Assembly (NCBI GenBank): GCA_951640195.1
Contig: OX621167.1
Span: forward strand, 1,860,001 to 1,924,000
Direction: 5' to 3'
Length of the DNA: 64,000 bases
Origin: Porpolomopsis calyptriformis
Taxonomy: Eukaryota > Basidiomycota > Agaricomycetes > Agaricales > Hygrophoraceae
Shown here: positions 1 to 11,837 of the stretch, one piece after another
Position numbering within the stretch: the stretch's first letter is position 1
How the letters are laid out: every line of letters starts with the position of its first letter
Made by a program: the position numbers and the translations under genes
Notes under the pieces: model-generated
Told to the model about the DNA's origin: nothing
Databases searched by the model: none
Seen by the model: only the letters and a program-made list of their open reading frames with translations

Positions 1-1517
1 CACTCACAGCATCTTGAACAGGAAGCAACATCGACACCTCGTGTGCCTCTCTGCTTTTCACATCTCGGATTCTTTGGAACGGCATCACGGGCTTGACGGG
101 AACAGCATCCCTCATATCCGCGACACTCGCACTCGAACTGAGGTTCAAGCTAACATGACCGATCAAGTCAGGTGGCTTCAGCATCGTCGCAAGATGTGTT
201 ATAATAAGACCCTTATGCATGGAGATCGAACGCATCAGTTGATGCGATGGTATGTCGTAGATATGGATCAGGCCTGTCGAGGTTCCCACAACGAGCAGCG
301 TCGTAGTGAGGGAGATCGCAAGGCTTGTGACAGGATCCCTGATCATCACCCCCGCAGGGCTCAGAATCAGTCTACGGAGTGGTAAGAATGGAATCCGAAC
401 GCACTCGACGGATATCAGGTTCTTTTTTTGGGCTTGAGGGTCATCCACCGAACAAACCCTGCTACCCATCCCGGCACCTCCCACAGCCTGAACACCTAGT
501 TGATCTTCCCGGTGACGGAAGAGATCCATTTGGTGTATTGAGCCGTCATTTGATGCAGCAAAAAAGAAGCGCTCTGTGATGTCCCAGGCAATGCATGTGA
601 TGGGCTGGGGCAACTCGAACGTCGTCAAAAGACACTTGGAAGACAAATCCCATAGCTAAAACATATTCAATACAATGTCAACCAAGGGTTGGAATTGACG
701 TGCCTTTGCGGTGTGGTCAAGGGACGACGTCAATGCTCTGCAGTTAGGGAACGAGCCCACTCCACAAACGATGTCGGTCACAGGTAAGGTGTGATCCGTC
801 AAAGTACAGTGTGCCATCGGCACTTCGTTTTGGAGGTCATCGTCAAGTAGTCTGACGAAGAGAAAAGATGGTCAGTTGAACCGCAAACACGCTTCCGTTC
901 TGATGGAAGGATGGCCAGGATTGACCTCGACACAGACCAGACGCACATGCCGGAATCGTCGCTTCCGGATAAAAGTGCGGAACCATCGTGGGTGAACTGT
1001 AGGACGTTCACGCGTTGATAGTGGGCATCCCACGAGTTGTATAGGATGCCTGAGGCAACCTGGTTTCATAAAACGTTAGATGTTGGGTACGATATTGAGA
1101 GCGTAAAGGTACGGCTCACCTCCCAGAAATGAATCCGCCCTTGAGCAGTTCCCCCAGCACAATAATCACCTCTGTGATCAAGAGCGATACATGTAAGTTT
1201 TTCGGGTAAAATGATTTTCAAAGAGATCTGGTCCTGAGACTCTGTGTAAGTCTTTCAAAGGAAGATCAGAACATGATGGGCCACACCTTCTGAAAATTAT
1301 ACACGTTCAAAACCGTCTTATCCCTTTGCACCGAGAGCATGAAACCTCCTTGCGCATTTCTTGTCTCAATAAGGGCAGTGCCATGGGGCATCGCGTTGGC
1401 ATGCTTGAAGGAAGCAAGCGAAGAACCTGTCTCGATGTCGTGGATGGTGATTGTACCATGATCTGCATTGGACCCTTGAGGTGTGGCCGAGCAAAGGAGG
1501 GTTTCTTGAAGATGCAT
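1..1517 (-). CDS. IPI3: Pre-rRNA-processing protein Ipi3 (WD40), C-terminus cut by window edge
   Basis: Likely the WD40 subunit of the Rix1/Ipi1/Ipi3 complex (WDR18 in animals), which acts in 60S ribosome maturation in the nucleus. Exons read on the minus strand: 1517-1287, 1233-1120, 1059-926, 851-704, then 655 to the left edge. Frames close at each junction. The N-terminus (LLCSATPQG, then TITIHDIETGSSLASFKH), the repeat HDGSALLSGSDDSGMCVWSV, the stretch TDHTLPVTDIVCGVGSF and LWDLSSKCLLTTFE follow the Ipi3 family order as I know it. The intron between 703 and 656 has a GC donor (AAG|GCACGT). The last exon stays open to base 1, so the C-terminus lies outside. The divergent neighbour is KIN28. 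Family assignment is from recognition of sequence, not a search. Confidence 0.82.
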
Positions 1518-1801
1518 GGATGCACGTACACGTGACTACTAATTTGCACCGCACAGTCGAACGGTAATGAGAGCACCGTCACTCGCAATCTTGGCAGACG
1601 TGCGGTGGTCTGAGGAGATGCTAATGAAATGAAGATTTTTCCTATTTGAGTCAAAAACGCCAAAGCACCAGCAAATCCACCAACAACAACCGATCTCGCG
1701 AGCAAGAAAGCCGAAGGCTTGGGCGCGTAATTTGGAGATCAAAGAGTAGGCTTCACATCCCACGGCCATCCACAAGTAACGATTGAACTCCTTGGGAACG
1801 T
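1518..1801. promoter_or_regulatory. Shared divergent promoter of IPI3 and KIN28
   Basis: A 284-bp space separates the two start codons, so both genes must be driven from here or from within each other. I see no clear TATA box or repeated motif. Open frames that cross it on either strand have no family resemblance and look like shadows. Confidence 0.5.
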
Positions 1802-3330
1802 ATGGACGCCGTAGAAAAGGCAAATGCAGAGAAACAAAAGCGATGGTGAGTGTCGAGTCTCGCAGGTATGCTTTTGGTCCCAAGAAATCACTGTTTTCCA
1901 GGGTAAAGGTCCAGAAAGTCGGCGAAGGAACTTATGCCGTAGTTTACAGAGGTAGGTGACCGCCCGCCTTTCCCTTTCGCCTGATACTGATCTTTCTGGA
2001 CGTTATTTAGGGCGCGAAGTTGAGACTGGGCGCAAGGTCGCTATCAAGAAAATCAAAGTCGGTCAGTTCAAGGACGGCCTAGACATGTCGGCCATCCGCG
2101 AAGTCAAGTACCTTCGCGAACTACATCACCAGAACGTCATTGAGGTCCGTCTCTCAAGCAGAACTTGTTATGGAATACTTTTAATGACTTTTCCCCGTTC
2201 ACCCTAGTTGCTGGACGTGTTCTCGTCAAAAACAAACTTGAATCTGGTTTTAGAATTCCTCGACTCCGATCTCGAGATGATAATCAAAGACCGGTCACTC
2301 GTGTTCCTCCCAGCAGACATCAAGAGCTGGATGGCTATGACTCTCCGTGGCCTTGAATTTTGCCATAGAAACTGGATCATTCATCGTGTAAACCGAACCC
2401 TTTTGTTCTTTCATTCTTCAACATCACCTTCCTCATGCAATTAATCTAGGACCTTAAACCGAACAATTTACTCATAGCATCGGATGGTCAACTCAAAATC
2501 GCAGATTTTGGTCTCGCGCGCGATTTCGCCGATCCAGGTTACAAAATGACATGCCAAGTCATCACCAGGTGTGTCCTCCCACCTCCCCGTTAAACCCAGA
2601 GTCTGATCCCGTTTTTACGTAGATGGTATCGTCCTCCAGAACTCCTCTTTGGTAGCCGTTATTATAGCACTGCGGTGGACATATGGTCTGTCGGATGCAT
2701 TTTTGCAGAGCTCATGCTCCGCACTCCCTATCTCCCAGGAGCCACGGACATGGATCAGCTAAAAACTATCTTCCGAGCCCTCGGAACGCCAACCGAGGAA
2801 GATTGGCCGGCAAGTTCATTAGCAAAAGTCACTATATATCTCTCGCACCCTTACAGCCTCTCCTCCGCAGGGACACACAAAGTTACCTGACTACGTACCT
2901 GTCGGACAGTTCCCAAAGACACCACTACGTGACCTATTTACAGCAGCCAGCGCTGATACACTGAATCTACTCAGCAAGTGTCTCACGTACGAGCCTCGGA
3001 AGCGCATCAGCGCGAAAGAGGTTCGAAACCTCATCTCCGTTATCACTCTTTTGCTTACACTCCGGCTTGTAGGCACTCCATCACCCCTACTTCTTTGCTC
3101 TTCCCTGTCCATCGCATCCGTCAAAACTTCCCAAGTGCACTACCCAACCTTCCTCACACCCATTAGACGAAGTTGACGGTAACGTTGAGCTCAATGGGTC
3201 CAAGCCAGGCGTAAGGCCACCTCAAGGCAAGCTGAAAAGAAAACTTTCATCATCCGAGGAGGATTCAAAGAGCCGATCGATTGCGCGTCGTTTGGATTTT
3301 ACACAGCAGAGTCGTCACGAGGGGAGATAG
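1802..3330 (+). CDS. KIN28: Cyclin-dependent kinase Kin28/CDK7 (TFIIH/CAK kinase)
   Basis: Serine/threonine kinase of the TFIIH-associated CAK module; it phosphorylates the RNA polymerase II C-terminal domain. Eight exons: 1802-1845, 1902-1951, 2011-2144, 2208-2387, 2450-2568, 2623-2809, 2871-3020, 3073-3330, giving 373 aa. Visible motifs: glycine loop [15 protein letters not shown] lysine in [19 protein letters not shown] in place of the cyclin-binding PSTAIRE-type helix, catalytic loop HRDLKPNN, DFGLAR, activation segment [17 protein letters not shown] and the GTPTEEDWP stretch typical of CDK7. The C-terminus is basic and serine-rich. The intron at 2810-2870 begins with GC (CCG|GCAAGT). The start was chosen because the first exon reads MDAVEKAN and splices in frame to the glycine loop. 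It converges with the nucleoporin-like gene, with 111 bp between stop codons. Confidence 0.93.
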
Positions 3331-3441
3331 TCCCCCCCGCATTTCTTGAAATTCTTTGTAACTATGTGGACATCAATTTTGTACAAATGTGGGGTAATGG
3401 CAGACTACGAATGCATCAGTACGGAAAGGAAAAGAGAACAT

Positions 3442-6130
3442 TCAACGAGGCGTTTCGCAAACTTGGCATTTATCCACCGCAGATGGCGGATTCTCTAACG
3501 CGCACAGAGAACAGGTCCAAGCCCCGGTCTTGGCTTGGGGTTTCATCCCAGCCGCGGCATAGTCGAAGACAGGGGCGTCCGGTGGTGCATTCTCCCCCGC
3601 TGGTTTTAAGGGCTTTTGAGAAGTTGTCTCAGTAGAACGCGAAGTAGACACCGGCTTGAACGTTCCCCAGCCAGTGGCAAGCACCGAAAGGTTAAACGTT
3701 GGTAGAGAAGACTTCGGGGCAGCTTCGGCAGCGTTCCGCGCAGCAGCGTGACTAGTGGGATATAGTCGTCTTTTGCCATAAAACCGGTAAACTGGAAGAT
3801 TGTTCACGTGCATGATGGTGGCAATTTTTTTCGGTTCCACTTTGTCCCAGTTGGTGCCCGGGTACCACTCCGCCATCTCCTTCTTTTTCCGTCTTTTCAC
3901 TCGTTCCGGTACCGGAGGAGGATCCATGTTTGTCCTTTTCTGCGATGGCTGATGCGATGGAGGAAGTGCAGGCTCGGACGCTACCTCGTATCGCAGTTTC
4001 GATGGTTCCTTCGGCGCCGATGACTTCGATATTCTGCCTCCAGTCTGAGATGATCCAGACACAGGCGGAGGGGTAGAGGGTTGTGATGGTTTAAAGGCGA
4101 ATTTGTCCTGGAGGTCTGTGGTCCGAGCTGGGCGAACGGGAACTGGTTGCGATGGTTCGGAACTCGGCTTGTTCTCGTCCTTGGGTGGGTGGATGGGAGA
4201 TGGAGGTGGAGGTTTGGAAGTCGATTTGTCCTTGTCCTCTACGATCTGAGTTGGGCGAATGGGAAAAGATTGCTGAAGGTTAGAAGGACAAGGCTTGGCT
4301 GCAACTTCCGTAGAGTGGATTGGAACGGGTTGACGGGGATCGGTGGGGTGCTTGTTCTGGACCTTTCTGTTCTGGGCAGGGCGGGGGGGTGCTGAGGCTA
4401 GCGGCATGTCAACGTCGTCAACGTCTTCCATCGTTACGGTTCTATTCCGAGTCAAATAACCGGATCCATTGATGGTTGGACTCTTGCGTCTCTTGGATGC
4501 TCGATCGTCTTCCTCGTCGTCTTCATCGTCGTCGATCACTATCGGAGACCGGTACTCGGTGTTCCGCTTATGCGAGATGCCATTAACACCACTGTGTGTG
4601 GGTTCAGGTCGGGGGCTACGAGGTGGTGTACCGCCCGAAGACGAAGAGGTTTCGTTGTCAATGCTGGACGCCTTCCGCAAATGGTTAGGGGGTCGGGAGC
4701 GCTTGCTTCCCTGGAAGTATATTAAGTATATACCCACTTTGAACGAGGACGAATACATACTCTTGGCACGGTCGCTTCAATAATGGCTTGTGGCGACATC
4801 TCTGGCTCCTTCATCTTAGCGGGAGCAGGGACGGTTGGTTTGATTTGTTTAACGGGTTTCTTTGGCGGTGGTTTGACAGGGCTAGCAGTTTGATAAGGAT
4901 TCGATAAGTCTGGCTTTTTGGGAGGAGTAACTTCTTTGATGAGTTTTGTCATGAACTCTGCCGCCTTGGTTTTCTTTGTATGTGAGGAAGAAGATGGCTC
5001 ATTATCGCCTTGCCCCCAGACTTGTCTTAGCGGGGAGGGGATGGCGGGGGCATTCGTGAGGGGGCGAAGGCCGTCTGTGCGCAGGCGTGGAGGAGGGATT
5101 CCCTTCTTCATTAGGGCCGCGGATTCACTTCTCATTCTATCAGCTGGAATAGGGAAGGCGAATGCTTGTGAAGTCTCTGAACCAGCGGATGGAAGTGGAG
5201 AGGAAGGCCGACCCGCAGGAGTGGGCCTTTCAGAAGAGGACGACGATCCCTTGGGTCCAATTAGACGGCGTCGTTTGACTTCTGACATTGGGACATCCGG
5301 AAGGGGCAGCTTCATGCTGGCAGGTGGTCGAGGTGAACCGAAAGCAGGAGATCGGTATCGAGTGTGCGGTCGAGCGCTACCTCCTCCTCGCCATCGATAA
5401 GTACCGTTGGGATTCTTGTTTAAAGTCTTGGGACTTCGGCTGGACCCGCTGGACGTCATAACATTAATGCGTTCCGAGCTAGGAATCGGACGCGCGCTAG
5501 CCAATCGGAAAGGTTCCCTTCTGGGATTGGGATTATCATAGGCTGCAAAAGATAACTGAGCGGTCAGAAGGACGGGTCGGTAAATTGAACACTCACTGTC
5601 GATGCTGCCGACGATCGGATCATAAATGTGGTTAACCTCACTCAGAGAAAGGTTGGGGTTTGAAGGAAGATTTGTAGGCAGTGAGAAGGCGTTTGGGGCA
5701 GAGGTGGTTGACAAAGGGGGGTGTGATGTGGCAAGTGCGGCTGGAGGTGGTGGGGTGGGGGGTTGACTTGAATTGTCCTACCACGACACGACAAAAACGA
5801 TCGGGATGAGAGAGAGGCATGAGAAAGAGGGTTAAATTACAAACCTGATGTCCATTTGGGAGATTTGGTGCTGCAGAAACCTCGTTGTCGTCTTGGAATA
5901 GTTCAGTTGGTTCATTCTCGGGAAGTGGTCTGAATGGACGGAATGGGAACAGAGAGGCGAGGAATCCGGAGATGCTCCATGGCTAGGAGAAGAAAATTTC
6001 TGTCAGGGAACGCAGCAGGGAGAGATGAGATGACTCGCACCGATGGTTCCTCTGAAGCAGTTGGACGCGAGTATGGGGATGATGCTTCGTTCCTGGAAGG
6101 ACGACGGTCAATGCGACGGATGGCACTCAT
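3442..6130 (-). CDS. Nucleoporin-like protein with C-terminal RanBP2 zinc finger (Nup1/Nup60/Nup153 type)
   Basis: Five exons on the minus strand: 6130-6041, 5982-5845, 5777-5597, 5542-4761, 4710-3442; 819 aa. The C-terminus ends in a RanBP2-type finger (WTCSLCALENPPSAVDKCQVC, i.e. W-x-C-x2-C, Asn, then C-x2-C). Near the N-terminus a hydrophobic/amphipathic stretch (WSISGFLASLFPFRPF) follows a basic segment, as in membrane-binding nuclear-basket nucleoporins. The rest is low-complexity, rich in Ser, Pro and Lys/Arg, with an acidic run around the DDDEDDEEDD block (about 4510-4530). Classical dense FG repeats are not obvious. I infer a nuclear-basket role from the finger plus N-terminal helix; another RanBP2-finger protein remains possible. 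Divergent from NUXM. Confidence 0.6.
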
Positions 6131-6285
6131 TATTTATGGTAAAATTTCGCGTCGTTGACGGTGGTGGTGGCAGTCTGGGGGTGGTGGTCGAGTTCAAGGG
6201 CAAACAAGGCTTGTTCCAAGGTGGCGCTGAAACTTTAGGGCAGGTCCTTTGTCCAAGCGGCTGGCTTTGTCCAAATTCGAAAACA
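6131..6285. promoter_or_regulatory. Shared divergent promoter, nucleoporin-like gene and NUXM
   Basis: Only 155 bp lies between the two divergent start codons. It contains an AT-rich patch (ATTATTTATGG at about 6129-6139) next to the minus-strand start and a GGTGGTGG run. No defined element could be recognised. Confidence 0.4.
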
Positions 6286-7001
6286 ATGCCTATCAAGCTC
6301 GTGGAAACACCATACCTTCTCATTGACGCCGATCCTCATGCATCTCGCGTCGTTCGTTATTTTAGACAGTCAGACTACGCAACTTGGGCTGCCGCAACCG
6401 CTGCATTTCCTTCCGCGTTGTATTTCTGGGGTGTGTAAACAACCTTGTTGAGGACGATCCACTGTCTTAGGCGACGTATTCAGACCTAGGGGATCGATCA
6501 AGGGTCCCATTGCGGGCAGCTCTCCGTCTGGGGGGGCTGCTGGGCTTCATAGGCGGATTCCTGTTGGCGTACCAACGGTCCAGTTGTAAGTTCTGAAACG
6601 CTCCCAATTGCTAACACTGAGTGCCATTAAGTCCGATTTTGGGGTTGGTCTGAGAACAAGCGAGAGGAGGAGATGGACTTTGCAGAGCTCAGTCAACGTG
6701 CCAGAGAAGGTAAACCACTTTATGGTGAATCCGACCAGCCGGCCTGGGTACAAGGCGCCGCCTATCGGAATTCTGCATTTTCTCAACTCAAATTTTGTAA
6801 GCTGTTCTTTCTCTTTCAAAAATATTGCCCTCTGACCAACGTCTTCAGCCGCGTTCCCTATGTGAGTTTGGTTCACCATGGACTTTGGTGGCATTGATCG
6901 ACTGTTCCACATCCAGGTTCAATTTAGTCAATCACCCGCACCATGGTACTGATCCTGCTAAATACGGTGTCAAGGAGCCAGAAAACGGAGTAGACGCATA
7001 A
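6286..7001 (+). CDS. NUXM: NADH:ubiquinone oxidoreductase 21-kDa accessory subunit
   Basis: Accessory membrane-arm subunit of mitochondrial complex I (fungal NUXM / 20.9-kDa family). Exons: 6286-6432, 6471-6585, 6632-6796, 6849-6861, 6917-7001; 174 aa, the expected size. Recognised stretches: VETPYLLIDADPHASRVVRY, ATAAFPSALYFWG, LGGLLGFIGGFLLAYQ (a membrane segment) then RFWGWSENKREEE, RNSAFSQLKF and FNLVNHPHHG near the end. Exon 4 is only 13 nt, and splicing it in is required to read PMFNLVNH. For the first intron the donor at 6433 (GTGTAA) keeps frame, whereas the stronger-looking one at 6431 does not. Confidence 0.88.
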
Positions 7002-7377
7002 AATCCAAACTATGTACCACCCCACTATCCAACAAATGTTGACATTGAGCTCGGGCTTGATTTCTGGTAGCCCTGTGCGGGATGTCGGAATTTCTACAAT
7101 CCCTTGATGGACAACGTAAGTGGGCAGAGTGACTTGGTACTTCTCACCACCATCAGCCACGATAAACGTATTTCATTATCAATTCCAAGCCGCCTTTCCT
7201 TGCCGAAATATTATCTGCCCATTTTTGTTTCATCACGAACAAGTTGTGGTTTGTGACTACCCAATAAAATGAATCATGTAACCAGGAGAGGACATTGTCA
7301 CTGTCTTGTAGGCACCCGAATTCGGAACGTTAGAGCCCCACCTGTGAACATCCAACACGTCTTCTCCGCATTCCACG
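7002..7377. other. Convergent intergenic spacer, no gene seen
   Basis: This is 376 bp between the NUXM stop and the stop of the next minus-strand gene. Short open frames on the minus strand here show no family resemblance. I see no repeat or RNA gene. Confidence 0.5.
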
Positions 7378-9915
7378 TCATCCAGGACTATCTCCCCGTC
7401 CCCCATTGTCTCCACCCACCCCCTCGACGGCAGTAGTTCTCGCTCCCGCTCCTTCCCTTCGTGCGTAATATGCAGGATCAAGGTACGTGTGAGGATCGTA
7501 CCGTGCATAACTCTTGTTAGAGCTTAACGATGTGTTGGACGGTATTCGACGCAATTCCTCTTTTCCCCCCTTCGCACTCCCTCCTCCGGAAGCACCCACA
7601 ACCGCCGAACTGCTTGCATCATTAGCATTCTCGTGAGGTTGCTGCCCGTGCCCATTTCCCAGCCTCGATGTCCCCGTGCTCGGTGTTCCCATTCGCAAAG
7701 AGGCAGGATCGGGGTATACCACTCCACCAGGCATAGGAGCCACGGCATAGCTCTCACGCGGAGTTTTTCTCCCTTGACTCGGGCTCTGCGTCCGACTATT
7801 CGGCTTCGAGGCCCCAGGTATAACAGGCGGACCCAGATCGAAATTATCATTATGAGAGCCAACGCCAAAAGGCACTCCACTCCCACTGCTGCCGCCATTC
7901 CCGTTTCTCGTCGTGGAGGAAGAGGTGGCGGACCCAGCGCCAAGTGGAGCACTGAAATGCTTCGGAGAGGCGGTTACTGTGGGAACGTTGTCAAAGTGGG
8001 GTTGTTCCTGCTGCTGTCTTGATTGAGGCGGGAGAATCATATGCGCCGAATTTGGACTGAGGAATTCCTGGAGTGGCTGAGAGTTTGCATAAGGTGAGCT
8101 TGAACCAGGATTGGGGTTCAAGTCATAGGAAGACGGTGTCTATCCAGGTTTGGGGATGTCAGCCATGAGAAATAATACATGGGTTGGAAAATAAAGGGGG
8201 AGGAACTGACAGGCGGCATTATGTCAAACGTGATGCTTGTGCTCCTAGTGGTGCCAGACGACATTGCTCTCCTGGACAGATCGGACGTCCCGGAAGGTGT
8301 GCGTTGGTGTCCCGATTGCTTTAGCTGGCTGTTGGTGGCAACACGAGAACCGGTGCGACCGGGTGTCTGATACAAAAGATCGTACGCAAGGGCAAAGTAA
8401 TAAGATAAGCAGTCTTGCGTGGTAGAACGAAATCACGACGTACCTCAACACCACCCCGATGCCATTCTTCTGTATGAGGCGAATCACTCCAATCTTCTCC
8501 CTCCTCCGATGCATTGATACCTGACCTATCCATCGGTGGTCCAACACCACGGCTCAAGCTGTGCACAGGACTGACGGAATTCTCGTGGATAACGCTCAGG
8601 TCTCTTGGCCCACCGTTCTCTCCCTGTCTATCCCTGATACCTCCTGCGCTGTTGCGCCCACTGCGGCTGGGGTTGGGGAATGAGACAATTTCAAGCTGTG
8701 ATATACCTGTCGCAGACGAACTCAGAGAGTCAGGTACGGATCGGCGCCATGATTGTGAGTACGGGCGGGAAGCTGGAGATTGTGTTCGTTCAGTCTGATC
8801 TTGTGCTGGAATGGAGGAAACGTCGGATGGAATAGGGGCCGCGAGCTCGTGTGGAGGTGGTAGGATTATGGAGCCATTATCCGCATGTGGGATCCAGCCG
8901 TCCGGGGGAATAGAGATTTCCGAGTTACGGCGGGTGCGAGTAGACGTTTGGGTTCGTGTCGAGGGTGGTCGCCCAGAAGATCCTGGTCTGGTGATGGAGT
9001 TTACGCTGCGTCGCCCGGAGGGGGCCGCCTGAGCATCCTGCAGGAGATTACTCGCGATCGAGGGTGTACGTATACGAATCGATTCAGGACGCAGGTTCAT
9101 ATCATCAATGGTGGGCTGATCTTGGTCCCGATCAGCTTCACTGGCATCATCTATGTCAAGTTCGTGTTCGGGGACTCCACCCATTTCAGAGCGCCCATTT
9201 TCATATCCTGTCCCGTATCTGTCATCGAAGCCTGCCTGCCGACTTCGCATAAGGCCCTCCTCAAACCCAAGTCTGCGGCCTTCTTCCCTCGCGGCACGCA
9301 CCAAGTGCTCTTCGTTGATCATCCGCGCTGTAGTCCGAGCCTTGGCAGCCGAACGCTCCGCCTCATCTCTCTGGGCTTCCACCGCACTCAGTATCTCCTG
9401 TGCGCGAAAGATCTCTCTCTGTGCCGTGTCGAGCTGGAGCTTGTACATAGCGAGCTCCTCGCGTGCGCGCGATGCCTCAAGTTTTGCCGCCATCAGGGCT
9501 TCTGTGAGCGTGCGACACCGATCCGTGCTCTCGTTGGCGCGAGCTTCGATGGAATGAGCGTGTCGATTCGAGGCATCGAGGCGGTCAAGGGCGGTGTAGA
9601 GAAGCTTGCGGGCGGTTTTAGCTTCGTACTCCTCAGAGATGAGGAGCTGAATGAGGTCGCGTGAGGAGGCAGTAGAGTGGATCCGTTCGCGTTCACGGCG
9701 GAAACGTGTGCTCGGACCACGACGGAGCTCGATTGCACTGGTTCGTGAGTTGGTTCTGTCTGGAAGTGGTAAGATGAGGGAAGATCTAACCGGGGAAGGA
9801 GCGGGTTGTTGTTGTCTACGAGTTGTTCAACTCGGTTAGAGATGGTGTTAATTGTCCGATATGAAACTCACCGTTCCGTCTCTGAGGACGAGGACGAGGA
9901 GGATGTTTGGGTCAT
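7378..9915 (-). CDS. Conserved fungal coiled-coil protein, function unknown
   Basis: Four exons on the minus strand: 9915-9872, 9815-8444, 8366-8211, 8139-7378; 777 aa. The N-terminal ~180 residues form a charged coiled coil (LLISEEYEAKTARKLL, then ALMAAKLEASRAREELAMYK and RAQEILSAVEAQRDEAE). The remaining two thirds are low-complexity, rich in Ser, Pro, Gly and Gln, with stretches such as SSSTTRNGNGGSSGSG and a Tyr-rich tail (YARYDPHTYLDPAYYARREG). The first intron is fixed by frame: acceptor CGTAG at 9816 joins GAAACG to the coiled coil. I do not recognise a named family. It starts 130 bp from RPL1 in the opposite direction, so the promoter is shared. Confidence 0.72.
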
Positions 9916-9939
9916 GGTTGAAGCATGGGGGCCCTTGGA

Positions 9940-9953
9940 TTAGGGTTAGGGTT
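9940..9953 (+). promoter_or_regulatory. Tandem TTAGGG (T2AG3) motif in the RPL1 promoter
   Basis: The sequence TTAGGGTTAGGGTT lies in the 130-bp divergent promoter, about 93 bp upstream of the RPL1 start codon and about 25 bp upstream of the coiled-coil gene start. In several fungi TTAGGG is both the telomere unit and the binding site of Tbf1-type factors at ribosomal protein gene promoters. That use here is inference. Confidence 0.55.
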
Positions 9954-10045
9954 TGTCTGGAACTAGTCACGAAAAGTCACATGTCACGCGAGTTTTAAGC
10001 CACCGAAACTCTAAATTTCACGTATCAACAGCAACGACACCAAGC

Positions 10046-11014
10046 ATGAGGTTCGTCATTGGGCATGGTATTTGTGCAGGACCATCTCTCATACAGTCTT
10101 TCGCAACAGCGGCAGCAAGCTCTCAGTGTCAAGCGTGCGGGGCTCTATAAGAGAACTACTAGCGGATGCAACTGGTGAAAAGAAACGCAACTTTATAGAG
10201 ACCATCGAGCTCCAGGTCGGTCTCAAAAATTATGATCCCCAACGCGACAAGCGTTTTTCTGGAACTGTCAAGTGAGCTCTGTTTCCTATCTGTCTATCTC
10301 ATTCGTTAACATTGATGAATGCCAGACTGCCCAACGTCCCTCGTCCACGCATGTCCCTCTGCATTCTAGCCGATGCAGCAGACATCGATCGTGCAAAGCA
10401 GATTGATCTCGAGTACATGTCTGCTGATGATCTTAAAAAGTATTCATTCTTCTTATGCCTGTACCATTTCGCTCACCTGACCCCTCGTACAAGGCTCAAC
10501 AAAAATAAGAAGCTTGTCAAGAAGCTCGCAAAGAAATATGACGCTTTCCTTGCATCTGAAACCCTCATCAAGCAGATCCCTCGTCTCCTGGGACCAGGTC
10601 TCTCCAAAGGTCCTATTTCTGCTTCCTCGGTCGCGTCGAAGCTTGAAAAAGCTGACAAATTGTTTTACCACCTCAGCTGGAAAATTCCCCACACCGATAT
10701 CGCACGGAGAGGACTTGAGTAACAAAATCATCGAGGTGCGGTCCACGATCAAGTTCCAGCTGAAGAAGGTGCTTTGTCTTGGCGTTGCCGTCGGCCATGT
10801 CCAAATGAACGATGATCAAGTCCTCGCGAATGTCATGCTTAGTGCGTGTTCCCCATAGCCATTAATTGGACTCGCTACTTGTCAAACATAGTCCTGATAT
10901 TCTGTTTGTTTCGTAGGCATTAACTTCCTCGTCTCACTCTTGAAAAAGAACTGGCAAAATGTCAAGTCGTTGCACCTCAAAACAACGATGGGCAAACCTA
11001 TTCGTCTTTTCTAG
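10046..11014 (+). CDS. RPL1: 60S ribosomal protein uL1 (L1/L10a)
   Basis: Protein of the ribosomal L1 stalk, which contacts E-site tRNA. Exons: 10046-10050, 10116-10271, 10326-10439, 10494-10609, 10677-10841, 10917-11014; 217 aa, exactly the family size. Recognised: [18 protein letters not shown] at the N-terminus, [53 protein letters not shown], and a C-terminus ending [11 protein letters not shown]. The first coding exon is only 5 nt (ATGAG). Such early interruption is common in fungal ribosomal protein genes. Strongly expressed in all growing cells by family knowledge; the T2AG3 pair upstream fits ribosomal-protein regulation. Confidence 0.96.
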
Positions 11015-11738
11015 CCACACCTACCCTTGTGGAGTGTTACGATGCGACGATGGCGTGTGGCCAGTGACAGCGAGAAAGGAAAGGGCGAAGGAGAAGGACC
11101 GAAGACAGAGGCAAGGGGAAAGTACAAACGCCGTAATGCAAAACATGAAGCCCCGCACGCTTACACCAACGGTTTCTCAAATTCCCTCATTGGTGGAAAG
11201 GGAGAGACCGAATGGGAGCTGATACGGTTTTGTTTTTCTCCCTTGTTTTCTGTTCTCTGGCCTCTTGTTTTCACATCTGATCGTTTAACGCTAGGTCATT
11301 GCACATGTTACGTCGCATTTCAGATTGGAATATATATGATTGTGTTGCCTTTATCTCATGGTGTGAGCAATCGTGGCTTCCAGTATCTGTCTCCCTTTTG
11401 GCGCAGCACGGCGATGCCGTTTTTTCTGAGGACAAGATATAGTCAACCTGGTCTCCATAAATCTTGGATTATCGACAAGATTTGTCCAGGTTGCCGCGCA
11501 AATATCACCGAAGCTTGTATGGGATGTGATTCAGTCTGCGATGAGAAATACACGTGTTGACTGTTCCAATCTCGAGAAGATTTCTTCACGATTCCATTCA
11601 GTATGTCTTCCTTGCCCTAATGATCTCTCTGCGCTGTCCCTCTTAACGATGTTCCTGTTAGACTCTTTGCAGTATTTTCCGTATATTTATTCTTGTTCTG
11701 TACGTCGAAGACAGATGGTCAAGCTTGCCTTCTTCTGT
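11015..11738. other. Intergenic, no gene supported
   Basis: This region holds the presumed RPL1 3' UTR and spacer. One plus-strand frame is open for about 530 bases (11027-11560) but overlaps the RPL1 3' side and is of mixed composition without recognisable motifs. I do not call a gene. Confidence 0.5.
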
Positions 11739-11821
11739 ATTATTGTCCAAGTTCATTAGAAATGGGCGGTCCTTGGCTTCTGTCCAAGGACCGCCCATTT
11801 CTAATGAACTTGGACAATAAT
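11739..11821. repeat. Hairpin 1: perfect 38-bp inverted repeat, 7-nt loop
   Basis: The left arm 11739-11776 and right arm 11784-11821 are exact reverse complements over 38 bases, around the loop CTTCTGT. The arms begin ATTATTGTCCAAG and end CTTGGACAATAAT. Perfect complementarity over this length implies recent formation or active maintenance. It is the first of three adjacent, unrelated hairpins. Confidence 0.9.
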
Positions 11822-11837
11822 CGGCTCAATAGTGCTG

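Noticed and set aside
8885..9664. 259-codon plus-strand frame
   Set aside because: Antisense to the spliced coiled-coil gene at 7378-9915; composition mirrors that gene.
9940..9953. TTAGGG pair as an interstitial telomere relic
   Set aside because: Only two units, sited in a compact promoter between two intact housekeeping genes; a promoter motif is the simpler reading.
11027..11560. 177-codon plus-strand open frame downstream of RPL1
   Set aside because: It starts just after the RPL1 stop in what should be 3' UTR, has mixed composition and no recognisable motif or splice logic.
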